A DNA stretch of 64,000 bases from Setomelanomma holmii (Eukaryota > Ascomycota > Dothideomycetes > Pleosporales > Phaeosphaeriaceae), in assembly GCA_010015745.1 (NCBI GenBank), contig ML978182.1, forward strand, positions 124,001 to 188,000, in the 5' to 3' direction. How positions within the stretch are numbered: the first letter of the stretch is position 1; each line of letters opens with the position of its first letter. This document shows, one piece after another, positions 42,513 to 54,328 of this stretch. The notes beneath the pieces were generated by a model that saw only the letters and a program-made list of their open reading frames with translations, was not told where the DNA came from and did not search any database. The position numbers and the translations under genes were made by a program.

Positions 42513-43687
42513 ATGCTCAAACCACCGTTACACTCAATGAGAATGCTTCTCGGTCTCTCTGAAGCGCTGCCAAGTCTTGTAGGGGCCAAGTTCAACTCTG
42601 CGAAGGCTTCATCGAGCCTGCTCTTTTCGCCCACTGAAGTCGCCATTATTCGGACTTCTTCGGGCGTTCCGGTGGGCATTCCGAGATGTTCATGGTCACA
42701 GCAACTGACTTACACCACAGTTCCAACTGCGCTACTGTCCATCACTTGCTAAGAAGCCCACGCCGAACAAGGACGAAGGGACACCCAAGAAGAAAATCGA
42801 TCCTTTTGACAAACCACCTCCCGCACTTCATGTGACCGATATCCCGGGCAACAAGCCCAGTCATCTGCTGGTGCTCAATAAGTTCCCTATTATTGCTGAG
42901 CACTTCATACTTGCCACCAAGTTGAACAAGAGGCAAACCAATGTCCTGGAGCGAGACGATCTGGAGGTGACATATGCTTGCCTGGAGGCATGGGAGGCTG
43001 AGCAAGACAGCCAACAGAGGCGTCTCTATGCCTTCTTCAACTCTGGTGAACATAGCGGAGCCAGTCAACCTCACAGGCACCTTCAGTTCTTACCGTTAGA
43101 GAGCATGCGGGAAGGCGATGCGACCAGCGGGTGGGATTTGCTGATAGATCTGATACTGTCAAGCAAGAATGCTAAGACCACTGGTATGCTCACATGTGAC
43201 TACACCTGACAAGCTTCTGAACATCGTTGCAGGGAAATCAACAGGTTTGCTACATCATCCTGATCTTCCCTTCGCACACTTCGCCAAGCTTTTCACTTCT
43301 GAGCCATCCAGCTCTGAGCTCCTCAGCATATACAATGACCTTTACCAAGCGGCCAGCGACGAAGTTAGCAAGTTTGTTGCTGCGCACCCGGAACAGCTGA
43401 GCTTGCACCCAGGCGACGAGGGTAATTCGACTTTCAGCTATAACCTTGCCATGACAACTGCTGGCATGTGCATCCTTCCAAGGCGCGCAGAAGGTACGAT
43501 GCTTCGGCGTGAAGATGGCAGTGAGGTTGGATTTGTGGCACTGAACGGCACCACCCTAGGAGGCACTATGATGGTAAAGTATCAAGAAGAGTGGGACTTG
43601 CTACGCAAATGGCCAGAGATGCTGGACCACATTCTCCTCGCCATTGGGATACCAAGAGCGGATCTCGAATACAAGTCTCGCGTCTGA
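42513..43687 (+). CDS. APA2: Ap4A phosphorylase (ATP adenylyltransferase)
   Basis: Three exons (42513-42671, 42721-43183, 43233-43687; introns of 49 nt each) give 358 residues. The enzyme splits diadenosine tetraphosphate with phosphate into ATP and ADP, limiting this alarmone. The N-terminal region reads KFNSAKASSSLLFSP and IIRTSSGVPFQLRYCPSLAKK. The central part contains HLLVLNKFPIIAEHFILATK and the catalytic histidine motif GASQPHRHLQF (HxHxQ), and the C-terminus has SYNLAMTTAGMCILPRR and NGTTLGGTMMVK. These match the fungal APA1/APA2 family of the HIT superfamily in order and length. The start could also be the second or third Met (42537 or 42543). Subtype APA1 versus APA2 was not resolved. 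Confidence 0.9.
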
Positions 43688-44560
43688 CGGCCTTGATATG
43701 AATGTGGCACATGTACTGTGATCCCCCGCGGGAGTTTTGTGCAAGCGTGGTTTTGACGGCAGATGTTCCACCACCTGCACAGGCCTTAGAGCGCTATAAA
43801 TATTGTATTGCTTAGGCAAAATCTTGAATGTATACTGTGAATGTGGAGTTCACACCCTGTCGTCGAAAGCGCGCTTGCACAAAAGTTCCAGGGGGGGATC
43901 ATAGTACGATTATCAGAAGTGGAGAGGATTATATGCTCCAACGCGTGCCCTGCATTGCTACTATGCACTTCAGTAGTATTGCCAAGTCCCCCTCAAATGC
44001 GTGCACTGTGGCTGCAAAAAGTGTCGAAGTACCCTGGTAAACCTGCATCGTACATCGAATTGGCCCATCGCGCAACATGCAGTAACGGCAACGCGCAGCA
44101 TCAGGGCAGGGTATCCCGATGCGTGGCTTGCAACGTGAACATGGGTGCAAATTCGAAAAGCTTGTAAAACATTGTTCGTGCTCTCACCTGAATTATCACG
44201 ATACTCGAAATGCTTATTAATGAGAAAGGGAGGTGAGATGAAAAACGATCGAGATGTTGGTGGGTTTCGCGGGGAAGAGTGTCAAAGCTCCAAACGGGTC
44301 GTGTTTCGTCATTCGCCTCGACCCTCAAAGAAACCAAACGCTCGACAATCGCAAACGCAACACAATCTCTTGCCACAGTGCCGACATGCGTGACAGCTTC
44401 ATCGGCAGTAGTCCGCACATTCGTCGACGCGTACCGCCTGACTAAGCCTCCCTCTCGATAGAAACTCTAGTGAAGCTTGCCATCGCCTCGTCCCTCCAAG
44501 ACATTTTGGCACAGCACTTCACACGACTCTTTTCACTGCTTTGGTAGCAAATCAGATACT
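43688..44560. other. Intergenic, no gene seen
   Basis: Short overlapping frames only. The right half should contain the promoter of the WD40 gene. The upstream in-frame ATG at 44477 gives a basic, Ser-rich extension without homologous look, so I placed the WD40 start at 44561. Confidence 0.45.
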
Positions 44561-47500
44561 ATGCAGTACACCGTCTACGACCGCCTGCTGAAGCGGGAAG
44601 TGGGAGAGCAGCGCGGGCCATACACCGACATCTGTGGCATATATGGCGACAAGCACTGGATTGACGAGTTAGACATCGTCAACGAGCTGGGAGGCCACAC
44701 TGGCTGCGTCAATGCTCTGAGGTAGCCCTGATTTGTTCCCCATCACCGAAGCAAGAGATAACACTTCAACAGCTGGTCGAGATCTGGCCGCCTGCTCGCG
44801 TCTGGATCAGACGACCATCGCATCAATATCCACTCATACCACCCCGAGTCGTCGACGTCGCAATTCAGTCTTACCACGTCCATAATGACCGGTCACCGGA
44901 CGAACATCTTCTCCGTCAAGTTTATGCCCTACTCGAACGACCGCACTATTGTCTCCGCCACTGACGATGTGCGCATATTCGACATCGAGCACACTGGACA
45001 CTCGGCGCTGGGCTCTGGCAGCAGATCAAGCACTGCAAGGCGGTCTATAGGGATGACGCGAGACGGCGTCACCCTCACGGAAGGAGACACAAATGCAAAA
45101 GTCTTCCAGTGTCACACTGACACGGTCAAGCGCATAGTGACTGAAGACACGCCCTTCTACTTCCTCACCTGCTCCAACGATGGCGACATTCGCCAGTGGG
45201 ACGTGCGACAGCCTTCAAAGACGTATCCTCGTGCCAAAGATACTCTGATACCGGCGTGGGCCCGCGACGAGGACGCCTCTGATAATGTACCGCCGCCTCT
45301 CATCTCGTACAGCCGCTACGGACTAGATCTTAACACAGTGTCTTGCTCACCATCGCAACCTCACTACATTGCGTTAGGAGGCGCACACTTACATTGCTTC
45401 CTCCACGATCGGCGTATGCTTGGCAGGGACAAGAACAATGAGAGAGGTTCCAGACTTTCGAGTCCAGGCAGCTGGAGTGAACACGATGATGACCTGCTCG
45501 GCAAAGCCACTCAGTGTGTCAAGAAGTTTGCGCCCAATGGGAAGAGGACTATGAAGTCAAACGACGGCGGACACATTACCGCGTGCAAGATCAGTGACGC
45601 ATGTCCCAATGAACTTGTCGTAAGCTGGTCGCAGGATCACATATATAGCTTTGACATGCTGCGTGCGCCGGATGCTAGTGAAAAAGTCAAGATCTCGAAT
45701 GTCGAAAAGAGCAGCTCTGGCAGACGTGTGAAGGACAAGGCTCGGAAGCGTAAGCGATCGAAATCCGGCGGTCTTCCATACGAGGCTACAGAAAGAGCTA
45801 GCTCAAGGCAGCGTACAGAGAGCTCTGAAGAAGATCTTGCATTGCGGGTAAGGTATGAGAATGGACAGACGGAGGACATCCGCATCGAACCTCCCGCGGA
45901 GAGCCGCATGTCTCAACAAGAATTGAATGACCTTCGATCCACCGACCACTTCCGCATAGCGCAGACCACAGTGACGATCGCGAAGCGTATCTTCGATTTG
46001 GGCGATCACGGCCACACAGGTCTGACGTTAGCTTTCACTTCTATCCTTGGCTTAGCCAATTCGATATTACCAGATATGGACGACATCTCGCGGACATGGG
46101 GATATCCTGTAGACCCTAATCCTGTCGATGTGGCTCTCCAGAACAAGCTTCGCGACAGCCGTGCTTCCGCACGTCGCTTTGTCCAAGCTGCAGGAACGCT
46201 TGCTAGGGTACTGGGTGGTCAGCTACTGACAGGAGCGAATTCAGATGCACTCATCTCGCAACACTTCGCAGCGATACAACACGCACCACGGGAAAGAGAC
46301 CTTCCACAACACGAACAATTCGGGTTTGACTTCCTGAAGGCAATACTGCTGTGGGTCGATAGTGGTCCCAGTGCTGCAGTCGAAGGCTTCTCAAGTCGTA
46401 GCCCGAGCACCAGATGCCCGTGTCCACAAGACTCCAATATGGATGCAATCGATGATTTCGTTATCCCATACCTCCTGGAGCTCGCGAGTGATGAACCCAT
46501 AGTGGACGTCGACGTGTCAAGATTTGCGACAAATGACACCAGGATCGTTTACGTTTCGGAGAAGGCTGCGGTACTGGCCTTTGCACAAGCCATCAAGATT
46601 CCGTTTGCCGATCTGACAGGTGCCGTTATCCCTACGTCTGGTGACAGATCGCTGCCTTCGGACGTACAAGATCGCGATGCTGCCAAGAAACGATGGGCTT
46701 TCCAAGTGGGGAGAGGAGCGCTTTTGAATGCCGCAAAAGACATCAGATTCAGGACTGTGGACTGCGCGTTTGGCGGTCGTGGGATTGCGGATAAGAAAGT
46801 AAGAGCCGAGGAGCGAGCATTGAAGGAGTTGCAGGAAGATATTGATCCTTTAGAGGATGAGGGTCCGGTCGTTGGCGCTGAGCTTGTGAGAGAAGCATGG
46901 GACGACGAGAGTCATACGCGCGTACAAGGCTCATCGAGTTCTGCGGCATCAGCAAACGGCACCCAGTCTCAGATTCCGAGCGCAGAAGAGGCTGACGAGA
47001 GCGATGGTAGTGATGAGGAGGAAGACAGCGATGGTGACGTCGAGTCGTCGGAAGAGGATGACGACGAGTCGGACAACTCTGGCAGTGAAGGAGAAGGCCT
47101 GCGACGTACGAGGAGCGGCCGATTGCACTGGCGGTCTGACTTCAGTCAACGTCGATTCAAGCGGGAAAAGGTTGAGCTTGATGTTGTATGCGCGCCTCAT
47201 ACACGCGTCTACACGGGACATTGCAACGTCAAGACAGTCAAGGACGTCAACTACTTTGGTCTGCAGGACGAGTACGTGGTGAGTGGTAGCGATTCAGGGC
47301 ATGTCTTCATCTGGGATCGTAAGACGGCACAACTAGTCAACATCCTCGAAGGCGATGGCGAGGTCGTCAATGTCGTGCAAGGTAGGTTCAGTCCTCCTTC
47401 CTAACGATCGAAACTGACAGCGACAGGTCATCCCTACGAGCCCATGATGGCTGTGTCTGGTATTGATCATACTATCAAGGTGTTTTCGCCCGACACTCGC

Positions 47501-47930
47501 GACCAGCGAAATGCGCGCAAGGCAATTGGCGTCCAGGCAGCCGACATGGGAGACTGGTCGAGCCTTCACTGGGGTCGTCGCCGGCGTGCTCGTGCTGCTG
47601 CTCCCGAAGACGAGGAGATTCATGCCGAGGCGCTCAGTGACAGTGACGAAGAGGTTGCAGCAAATGGGCTCAGGAGTCGCAAGCGTATGCACGAGGCCTA
47701 CCAGATTACCTCCAAAAATGACATGGATCGGAAAGGGGGAAGAGAGGACTACTTCATCTCAGTAAGTTCACTCGACTAGAGTTATGAAGATCTTGCGCTG
47801 ACAGTTGGAACAGCAAGCTGTCCTTGCGCAACTGGCCCGACATATCGCTGCTCAGCAGGGGGCAGCTAATGGAGGAGACGACGATGACGGGCCGGTAGTT
47901 ATCACTGAAGAGAACTGCTCTGTCATGTAG
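44561..47930 (+). CDS. WD40-repeat protein, DCAF6/Iqw1-like
   Basis: Four exons (44561-44721, 44773-47381, 47427-47761, 47814-47930; introns of 51, 45 and 52 nt) give 1073 residues. WD repeats at the N-terminus include LGGHTGCVNALSWSRSGRLL, SGSDDHRINIHSY, MTGHRTNIFSVKF, CHTDTVKRIV and SNDGDIRQWDVRQ. A long charged and helical middle follows, then an acidic segment, and two more repeats close the propeller near the C-terminus (YTGHCNVKTVKDV, SGSDSGHVFIWDRK, VSGIDHTIKVF). A split propeller with a large insertion is the pattern of DCAF6/DCAF8 and fission yeast Iqw1, substrate receptors for CUL4-DDB1 ubiquitin ligases. That role is inferred by analogy. The last exon ends in an acidic stretch and CSVM. 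Confidence 0.88.
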
Positions 47931-48201
47931 GGACGCTCGCATCAGAACCGGCGTTACCATCTGGTCCAAAGCACATTACACAACAAACCTTGACGTGAAG
48001 TTTGTCCATGAGGGCGCGGTGACAGGCGTTGATCTTGGGGTGTCGACAATGTATGGCCATAACAAAGGGACAGATACCACGAGTATCCATTATAGTGTAT
48101 CATGCCGCTCTTGAGTTCTCTGTCGACCTCCCTATTCGTCCCATGCGCCGCCCTATGCCGATTCCCTGACCCCTATCCCTGAACACCAAGCCACGTGTGA
48201 C
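47931..48201. other. Convergent 3' flanks
   Basis: The WD40 gene from the left and DPM2 from the right converge on this 271-base gap, which should carry both terminators. No gene was seen. Confidence 0.45.
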
Positions 48202-48595
48202 TTATGAAGCCTTCTTCTGCTTCGCCTTAAGCGCCTTCTTGCGATTGCTCCGTATCATGACGACTGAGAGGAAGGAGCCAACGACGGTAGAGCCGAGGAT
48301 GATGAGGATGACAGGGATGCGAATGGCCCAGACGCGTGGAAGGAAGAAGGAGTGAAGGAAGTGGTCGTCGTCGACAAAGGGCTGCATGAATCAGTATATG
48401 AGTCGCATGGTGACATCGGCTTTGAACGCATGACCGCGTCAAATTGGAGCGTCGTACCATGAACAGTGTCCAGACGGTGTAGTAGACGAAGACGGAGGTT
48501 GCTGCGATGAGCATGCTGAGGCCCACGAGGCGGTCGAGCTGCAGTGATATTAACAACGAGACCCAGCAATACATGTAGTTAGGGCAGCTTACCAT
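48202..48595 (-). CDS. DPM2: Dolichol-phosphate mannosyltransferase regulatory subunit
   Basis: Three exons: 48593-48595 (only the ATG), 48458-48538 and 48202-48381. Introns are 54 and 76 nt. The 87-residue product starts M-LDRLVGLSMLIAAT and has two transmembrane helices (LSMLIAATSVFVYYTVW and IPVILIILGSTVVGSFLSVV) separated by a short loop, PFVDDDHFLHSFFLPR. It ends in a lysine-rich tail (NRKKALKAKQKKAS) suited to ER retention. Size and sequence match DPM2, which stabilises the DPM1 catalytic subunit in the ER for dolichol-phosphate-mannose synthesis, used in N-glycosylation, O-mannosylation and GPI anchors. The first intron follows directly after the start codon, so the ATG forms the whole coding part of exon 1. 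The gene is head to head with CWC22. Confidence 0.9.
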
Positions 48596-48819
48596 ATTGA
48601 ATTATTACTGTGTGAACGAGTGACTGCGATGTCCTTTACTTGAACGTCGTGGTGGAGCGCTGGCACTTTCCCCAAATGCCAAGCAGGGGTCGGCAAAACC
48701 ACGGACCGCTCGCCGCCTGGCCGCCTTCCTCGAGCTAAACTTTCTTGCTGCACCATCACTCGCGACGCAACTGCGGTTGTCAAGCCGTCTCACTCTCAAC
48801 ACGCCCACCCAACACCGCC
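48596..48819. promoter_or_regulatory. Shared promoter of DPM2 and CWC22
   Basis: The two start codons are only 224 bases apart and face away from each other, so this interval must hold both core promoters. No TATA box is evident; the CWC22 side is C-rich. Confidence 0.55.
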
Positions 48820-51333
48820 ATGATGGAGGTTGCTTCCGCCGTGAGGCTGCCGTCGCCATCACCCGAGCCCGAAGTCCAGCGCAAACGCGACCGCTCGCCA
48901 TACGAAGCTGGGCCATCGAAGCGATCGAGGACGGAAGATGAGCGCGACGATGACGCACCACGTGAGAGGGATGAGAGGCCGCGGAGGGAACGAGAAAATG
49001 GGCGACGACACGATGAGAACGGCCGCAAGCTGCAAGCCAGCGATCTGCCCGACGACGACTCACGATTGAAGCTCTTCCAGAATGCCTTCAGCGCAAGCCG
49101 CAAGCTGCCTATCGATGACTCCAAGACACGTGCTGGTGGCGCGTACATTCCGCCTGCGCGACTGCGCGAGATGCAGAAGCAGATCACGGACAAGAAGTCG
49201 GCAGAGTTTCAGCGCATGGCTTGGGAGGCACTGAAGAAGTCGATCCAGGGTCTGATCAACAAGACGAACACGGCGAACATCAAGATGATTGTCCCGGAGT
49301 TGTTTAGTGAGAATCTGATTCGAGGACGAGGACTGTTTTGCCGGGCTATCATGAAGGCGCAGGCTGCCAGTCTGCCCTTTACGCCCATCTACGGAGCGAT
49401 GGTTGCGATCGTTAACACGAAACTCCCGCAAGTGGGAGATCTGCTGGTTCGCCGCTTGGTCATTCAGTTCCGGAAGAGCTTCAGGAGGAATGACAAGTCC
49501 GTGTGTTTGGCAAGCACCATGTTCCTGTCGCATTTGGTCAACACACAGGTCGTGCACGAGGTCTTGATTGCCGAGATCTTGCTGCTGCTGCTCAACAAGC
49601 CCTCAGACGACTCGGTCGAAATTGCTGTCGGCATCATGAAGGAGGTCGGCGCTTTCCTCGATGAGATGAACCCTGCTATCGCAAACGCCATCTTCGACCA
49701 GCTGCGCAATATCCTCCACGAAGCTGATATCGATAAACGCACGCAGTACATGATCGAGGTGCTATTCGAGGTCAGGCGAGTCAAATACAAGGAGCATCCC
49801 GCGATCCGAGAGGACCTGGATCTCGTGGAAGAGGAGGACCAGATCACACATAGACACACACTGGAGGACGATATCAAGGTTGAGGATGGACTGAACATCT
49901 TCAAACTGGATGCGGAGTACGAGGAGCATGAGGCGGAATACCAGAAGATCAAGGCCGAGATTCTGGGAGAAGAGGAAGGCAGCGATGAAGACGGGTACAC
50001 AGATGCGTCGTCTGACGATGAGGAAGATGAAGAACAAAAGCAGCTGGATATCAAAGATCAGACCAACGCCGATCTCGTCAATCTCCGCCGAACCATATAC
50101 CTTACCATCAAGAGCAGCGGCGGCTTCGAAGAATGTTGTCACAAGCTCATGCGCATCAACCTCCCGAACGGCTTCGAAAACGAACTCACAACCATGATCG
50201 TCGAGTGCGCCAGCCAGGAACGCACATACGAGAAGTTTTACGGCATGATCGGGGAGCGCTTCTGCAAGCTGAACCGCATGTGGACCGACCTCTTCGAGGA
50301 GGGCTTTGCGACCTACTACGAGACCATCCATCGCTTTGAGACCAATCGCCTGCGTATCATCGCTCAGTTCTTCGCACACCTACTTTCTTCCGACGCTGTC
50401 GACTGGCACGTCTTCAGTGTCATCAAGCTCAACGAAGAAGACACAACCTCCAGCTCTCGTATCTTCATCAAAATCCTCTTCGAAGAGCTCCTCGCATCGC
50501 TCGGCCAAAAGACCGTCGTAGAGCGCTTCAAGAACCCCATGCTACAGGAATACCTCACAGGCGTCTTTCCTACCGACGCAGACGACCAGTCCAAGACACG
50601 CTTCTCAATCAATTTCTTCACTGCCATCGGCATGGGCGTGCTTACAGAGGGCATGCGCGAGTGGCTCAAGAACAGCGCGCCGAAACCCAAGCCACTGCCT
50701 GAACCGGAGAGCGACTCGGATAGTGTGTCGAGCAGGTCGTCGTACACTTCTTCTAGCTACTCGTCCAGGTCGCGCTCGAAATCGCCTGTACGACGAAGGC
50801 GTGACTCACGTTCTCGGTCCAGGTCCAGCTCCAGCTCCAGAGGTCGCTCATACACACGCAGTCCATCACCTGCAAGACTCAAAGGACGCGGTCGTGGCAG
50901 AGGTCGCAGCGCATCGTACAGTTCGTCTTCGCGATCACGTTCGCGCACAAGATCTCCTGCACCGCGTAAACTCAAGTCAAAGCGAGACTACGCCTCCAGC
51001 CGTTCTCGATCACGCTCGCCACCGCCAAAACGCCGTGGTCGCGGTACCTCTGGATCACCTTCACGTTCTCCACCGCCCAAGCGCCGCCCTCGCAGCCCGT
51101 CGGAATCTGTGTCTCGCTCGCCACCGCCAAGACGCAGAAGGTACTCGACCAGTCCGTCGCGCTCGCCTTCACCGCCGCCGAGACGAGCGAGGAGACAATC
51201 CAGCACGCCACCACCTGCGAAGGAGGGCAAGGGAAGGGAGGACAGTCAGAGCCCGACACCCGTGAGGAAGAGGCGATATACCAGTTCGGTGTCGAGGTCA
51301 AGGTCGCCGCCGAGGCGGAGGAGGGATTCTTGA
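48820..51333 (+). CDS. CWC22: Pre-mRNA splicing factor CWC22
   Basis: Intronless, 837 residues from the first of two adjacent ATGs. An Arg/Asp/Glu-rich N-terminus leads to GGAYIPPARLREMQKQ, the usual lead-in to the MIF4G domain (about residues 130-330, with ELFSENLIRGRGLFCRAI and SLPFTPIYGAMVAIVN). An acidic linker follows, then the MA3 domain from about residue 417 (LRRTIYLTIKSSGGFEECCH, ECASQERTYEKFYGMIGERF). The last 200 residues are a long Arg-Ser-rich tail. CWC22 joins the spliceosome before the first step and, in many eukaryotes, brings eIF4A3 to mRNA for exon-junction-complex loading. Domain order and motifs are typical. It lies head to head with DPM2. Confidence 0.93.
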   Translation: MMEVASAVRLPSPSPEPEVQRKRDRSPYEAGPSKRSRTEDERDDDAPRERDERPRRERENGRRHDENGRKLQASDLPDDDSRLKLFQNAFSASRKLPIDDSKTRAGGAYIPPARLREMQKQITDKKSAEFQRMAWEALKKSIQGLINKTNTANIKMIVPELFSENLIRGRGLFCRAIMKAQAASLPFTPIYGAMVAIVNTKLPQVGDLLVRRLVIQFRKSFRRNDKSVCLASTMFLSHLVNTQVVHEVLIAEILLLLLNKPSDDSVEIAVGIMKEVGAFLDEMNPAIANAIFDQLRNILHEADIDKRTQYMIEVLFEVRRVKYKEHPAIREDLDLVEEEDQITHRHTLEDDIKVEDGLNIFKLDAEYEEHEAEYQKIKAEILGEEEGSDEDGYTDASSDDEEDEEQKQLDIKDQTNADLVNLRRTIYLTIKSSGGFEECCHKLMRINLPNGFENELTTMIVECASQERTYEKFYGMIGERFCKLNRMWTDLFEEGFATYYETIHRFETNRLRIIAQFFAHLLSSDAVDWHVFSVIKLNEEDTTSSSRIFIKILFEELLASLGQKTVVERFKNPMLQEYLTGVFPTDADDQSKTRFSINFFTAIGMGVLTEGMREWLKNSAPKPKPLPEPESDSDSVSSRSSYTSSSYSSRSRSKSPVRRRRDSRSRSRSSSSSRGRSYTRSPSPARLKGRGRGRGRSASYSSSSRSRSRTRSPAPRKLKSKRDYASSRSRSRSPPPKRRGRGTSGSPSRSPPPKRRPRSPSESVSRSPPPRRRRYSTSPSRSPSPPPRRARRQSSTPPPAKEGKGREDSQSPTPVRKRRYTSSVSRSRSPPRRRRDS

Positions 51334-51679
51334 GCATAGGAGGGGGATTTGGAGTTTGTGCATATTATTGAGTGGCAATAGGTCAGCAAAAGTGAAAGCG
51401 TGGCATTGTATACTTATCATCACGGAACTGAATCGAGAGAGTGGTAGTGTTAAAATCTCTTGACCTGAGAAGATGTATTTGAATCCATCTATCTACACAG
51501 CATGATTGTGAAACAGGTTCTAGCCTGGTCTTGCCCAATGGCTCCAACGCCCAACGCCCTGAGCGCGTCTGCCTTGTATCCATCAGCTTTCTAAGTTCAA
51601 TGTCATAGCCTTGTCGCACAAGTACATGAGCGCGCCAACTCCACGTCATAGGACCGATCTTCCACATATGTCCGCCTCC

Positions 51680-53519
51680 TCACTTCCAGTAGTCAGCACA
51701 TGTAACGGTAATAATAGTAGAGCAAGTGTAACGTCCTCAAGAAACAGCGCCAGAAATCCGAATGAAATGCCTTACCTTCTGATCGATAATCGTCACGTTC
51801 ACCAACTCGTCTGTCTCCGTGCCAGGAGTGCTGGAGCCGGTGGTCTTATTCGATGCCTCGTCTGATGCTGTGGTGGCCGTTTCGCCAAAGCTGCTGAAGA
51901 CTGAGAGTGGAACCGGACTGTCGGCCTCGTCTACGTCGGTGAGATCAGGATCCGCGAAGGAAGCTACACCTGCTGGAGCATTATCGTCGACAGTCGACAT
52001 GCTAGGAGAATCTGCGTTTGTTGAGGAGGTGACGGTCTCGATTGGTACAGCAGAGCCACGCGTCGATGCCTTAGATAGAACGCTGAGAGGCTCCTTGGTG
52101 CCAGACGAGACAGATGGTGCGGGATGGCCAAAATAGTCAGCGCCTTGAGTGTCGCGAAGTGCTTCACCGAGTGATTTCATGTTCAACGACCTCGCCGTGA
52201 GAGACACCATGGGTGAATGCGCAGGTGCGACGGGCACTGGTGCAGACTCGTTGAGTGGTGTTGATAGATTTAGCTCCTGGGAAATGACTTCTCCAGACTT
52301 GTTCCGCTGGTTTCCGCTGGCATCGAAGACGCCTTGCCAGTTGGGCCACTTGATCAAGCAATGAGAAGCAGCGTTGTTGACCGCTTTGCTCCACTTGTTG
52401 TGAGGAACCTTGGCAGTCTTGGGAGCTCGAAGACCACTGTCAATGCAGTCCTCACCACAATTGAGAAGAACAATGCGCGACAGCTCATGCTCGAAGGGTA
52501 AATGATCAAGAACGAAGCCATCTAGCCTGAGGCACCATAGAGGAAGGGATGTCGCTTCGTCCAGACCAGAAGCAATTCGCGCCTTGCGGATACATAGGTC
52601 GTCCAGATACTCGCCGGTTCCGATCGAGAAGTGCAGCACGCCTTTGCCATCAAGGCCCTTGTATATCTTCTCTTCAGACTCTGTGGGCACAGTGAGCCCA
52701 GTGACGTCTTTAGCTTTGCGCCACTGTTCGGAGCGGACGATCGGAGGCGATGCCATTTGTATGTCGAGGATCTGCATGCCGCCCTTAGAGGTGTTGCGGA
52801 ATACGGTCTCCCAGACAATGGACTGGAAAGAGTTGTGCACCTGGAACAGACGCAGCTCTTTAAGCTGAGTCTGTTCGAGCAATGGCTGCGTCTCGACCGA
52901 CGTAATGTACGACCGATGAACAAGGTCGCCGTATCGATCGAGGCGAACAGGTTGGCCGAGATTGAGAACGAGTTTCGTGAGCGAAGTCGGGAGCACTTCC
53001 CAGTGCGACGCAAAGAACGGCATGCCACAGATCCAGCTGTCGACGTTAACGATTTATGGTCAGGGGGGGCCAGAGTACTAACGTCAGCTCCTGCAGGCAC
53101 TGCGCCTGTCTCAGCAGTTCGGTAATTTTGTTCGCGGCCAAGTCCCATTCCTCTGTATCGGCAGCGATACCCTGCAAGTGCTGCACGTTAGATCGTAACT
53201 CTCGAATTATTTGTTTTCAAGGCAACGTGCTGTCGGTGAGGCATTCTGTGATGCGACTCACCTCGTCGATTTCCTCATCCTCATCTATCATAGACAGGGC
53301 TGGGATCCAGTCGCCAACGACATATAGCTTTGTGGCAGCAAATGCTGGCGCTTCTGCATAGTGTAGATAGTAGTCGACACGAGCAGTGATGTACTTCAGA
53401 GACCCTTCAAGGCCATGGACGTCGCCGCGAATATCGATGATGAGACAGTCATCGCCGCGATCGGCTTCCAGTGCTGCTTCAAGGTTGTATGGCTCCAATG
53501 CCCACTCGAAGTCGCTCAT
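51680..53519 (-). CDS. Uncharacterised LRR/F-box-like protein
   Basis: Four exons (53262-53519, 53083-53180, 51776-53036, and 51680-51682, the last containing only the stop) give 539 residues. The start MSDFEWALEPYNLEAALEAD follows a TATATAAA element, so the larger open frame upstream of it is leader. The protein has leucine-rich-like segments (ITELLRQAQCLQELTWICGM, LPTSLTKLVLNL, TQLKELRLFQVHN) typical of F-box-associated repeats, but no clear F-box. A Ser/Thr-rich disordered tail ends TIIDQK. I recognise the style from dothideomycete proteins but not the function. The terminal intron (51683-51775) is the least certain part; other acceptors nearby would add about 10 residues, and a plausible open frame downstream (RAHVLVRQGYDIELRKL) did not fit in phase. 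Confidence 0.65.
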
Positions 53520-54328
53520 CTTGTCTGGTTGGGTACTTTGAAGTGGTAGAACGGAAGTTGAGGTCTCGCATGTGAAAGCCTGTTGCTGACACGTCCCGAA
53601 ATACTCTTGTTGTAGTTGGCGGAAATTGCTGTTCGGAAAAGTTCGCTAAGTTCGTTTGGTGTTTATATACGAAGGGAAGGAGCTCGCGGTGAAGGCGCGG
53701 AAAGTCAGCCATCGTGATACCTGGCCCATTCATCTGGGGGTGCCTTATGAGATGATCGTGCCTTTTGTGTGACGAGTGGAGTATTTAATGAGGCGGGCGC
53801 GGCTCAGCGGGCGCGGAGAGCAAGAGACGTGGAAGTGTTGCGATAATGACGTGCGTCGTGGCGCCTACCTCCCCGCAGTCCGGAGGGTGGAAAGAGCGTT
53901 GCGTGTATCGGGCTGAATGAGCAGGTGCAACCAAGAAGCAGTCCGATAGATCATAACGGCAAGAAGAGACTGCTACGCGGAAGTCACGAGGCACTGGACC
54001 TAGCCTCCAGAATAAGGCCTGACGCCAAAACTCCTGCTTCTTTGCTGGCCACCTCATGTGCTCTGTCAGTAGCTGCCCTCATGATGCGCTCTGTCATATA
54101 CGGCTCGCCCTCAGCGAGGAGTGGTGAAAACGTTTCCCCTGTACTGGTGTTTGTTCAGTCTGTGCGTGGACACGCCCCTCCGAATCGCGTGCGTTTCCGC
54201 ATTCGATCGTGAAAGACTCTGGCTTACACGCTCTAGCGTGTATTTAGGATGTAATCCCTCACTTCTGCGACACAATCTCGTTACAGTCTCTCCGACTCAG
54301 CTTGAGGGTCCTTTTCGACTCCACCACG
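53520..54328 (-). promoter_or_regulatory. Promoter of the LRR/F-box-like gene, with TATA box
   Basis: TATATAAA sits at 53662-53669 on the minus strand, about 143 bases before the ATG at 53519, with a leader between. The rest of the gap (to the F-box pseudogene at 54329) has no supported gene; open frames at 53785-54212 on both strands lack domains. Confidence 0.5.

Noticed and set aside
43719..43732. GATCCCCCGCGG shared with the tandem repeat at 31.3 kb
   Set aside because: Only 12 bases match and the flanks differ, so it may be chance.
50723..51337. Long frames on both strands over the CWC22 tail
   Set aside because: They result from the Arg-Ser repeat composition of the real gene.
53479..53733. 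Open frame upstream of the LRR/F-box-like gene
   Set aside because: A TATA box lies inside it, so it is more likely the promoter and leader of the gene that starts at 53519.
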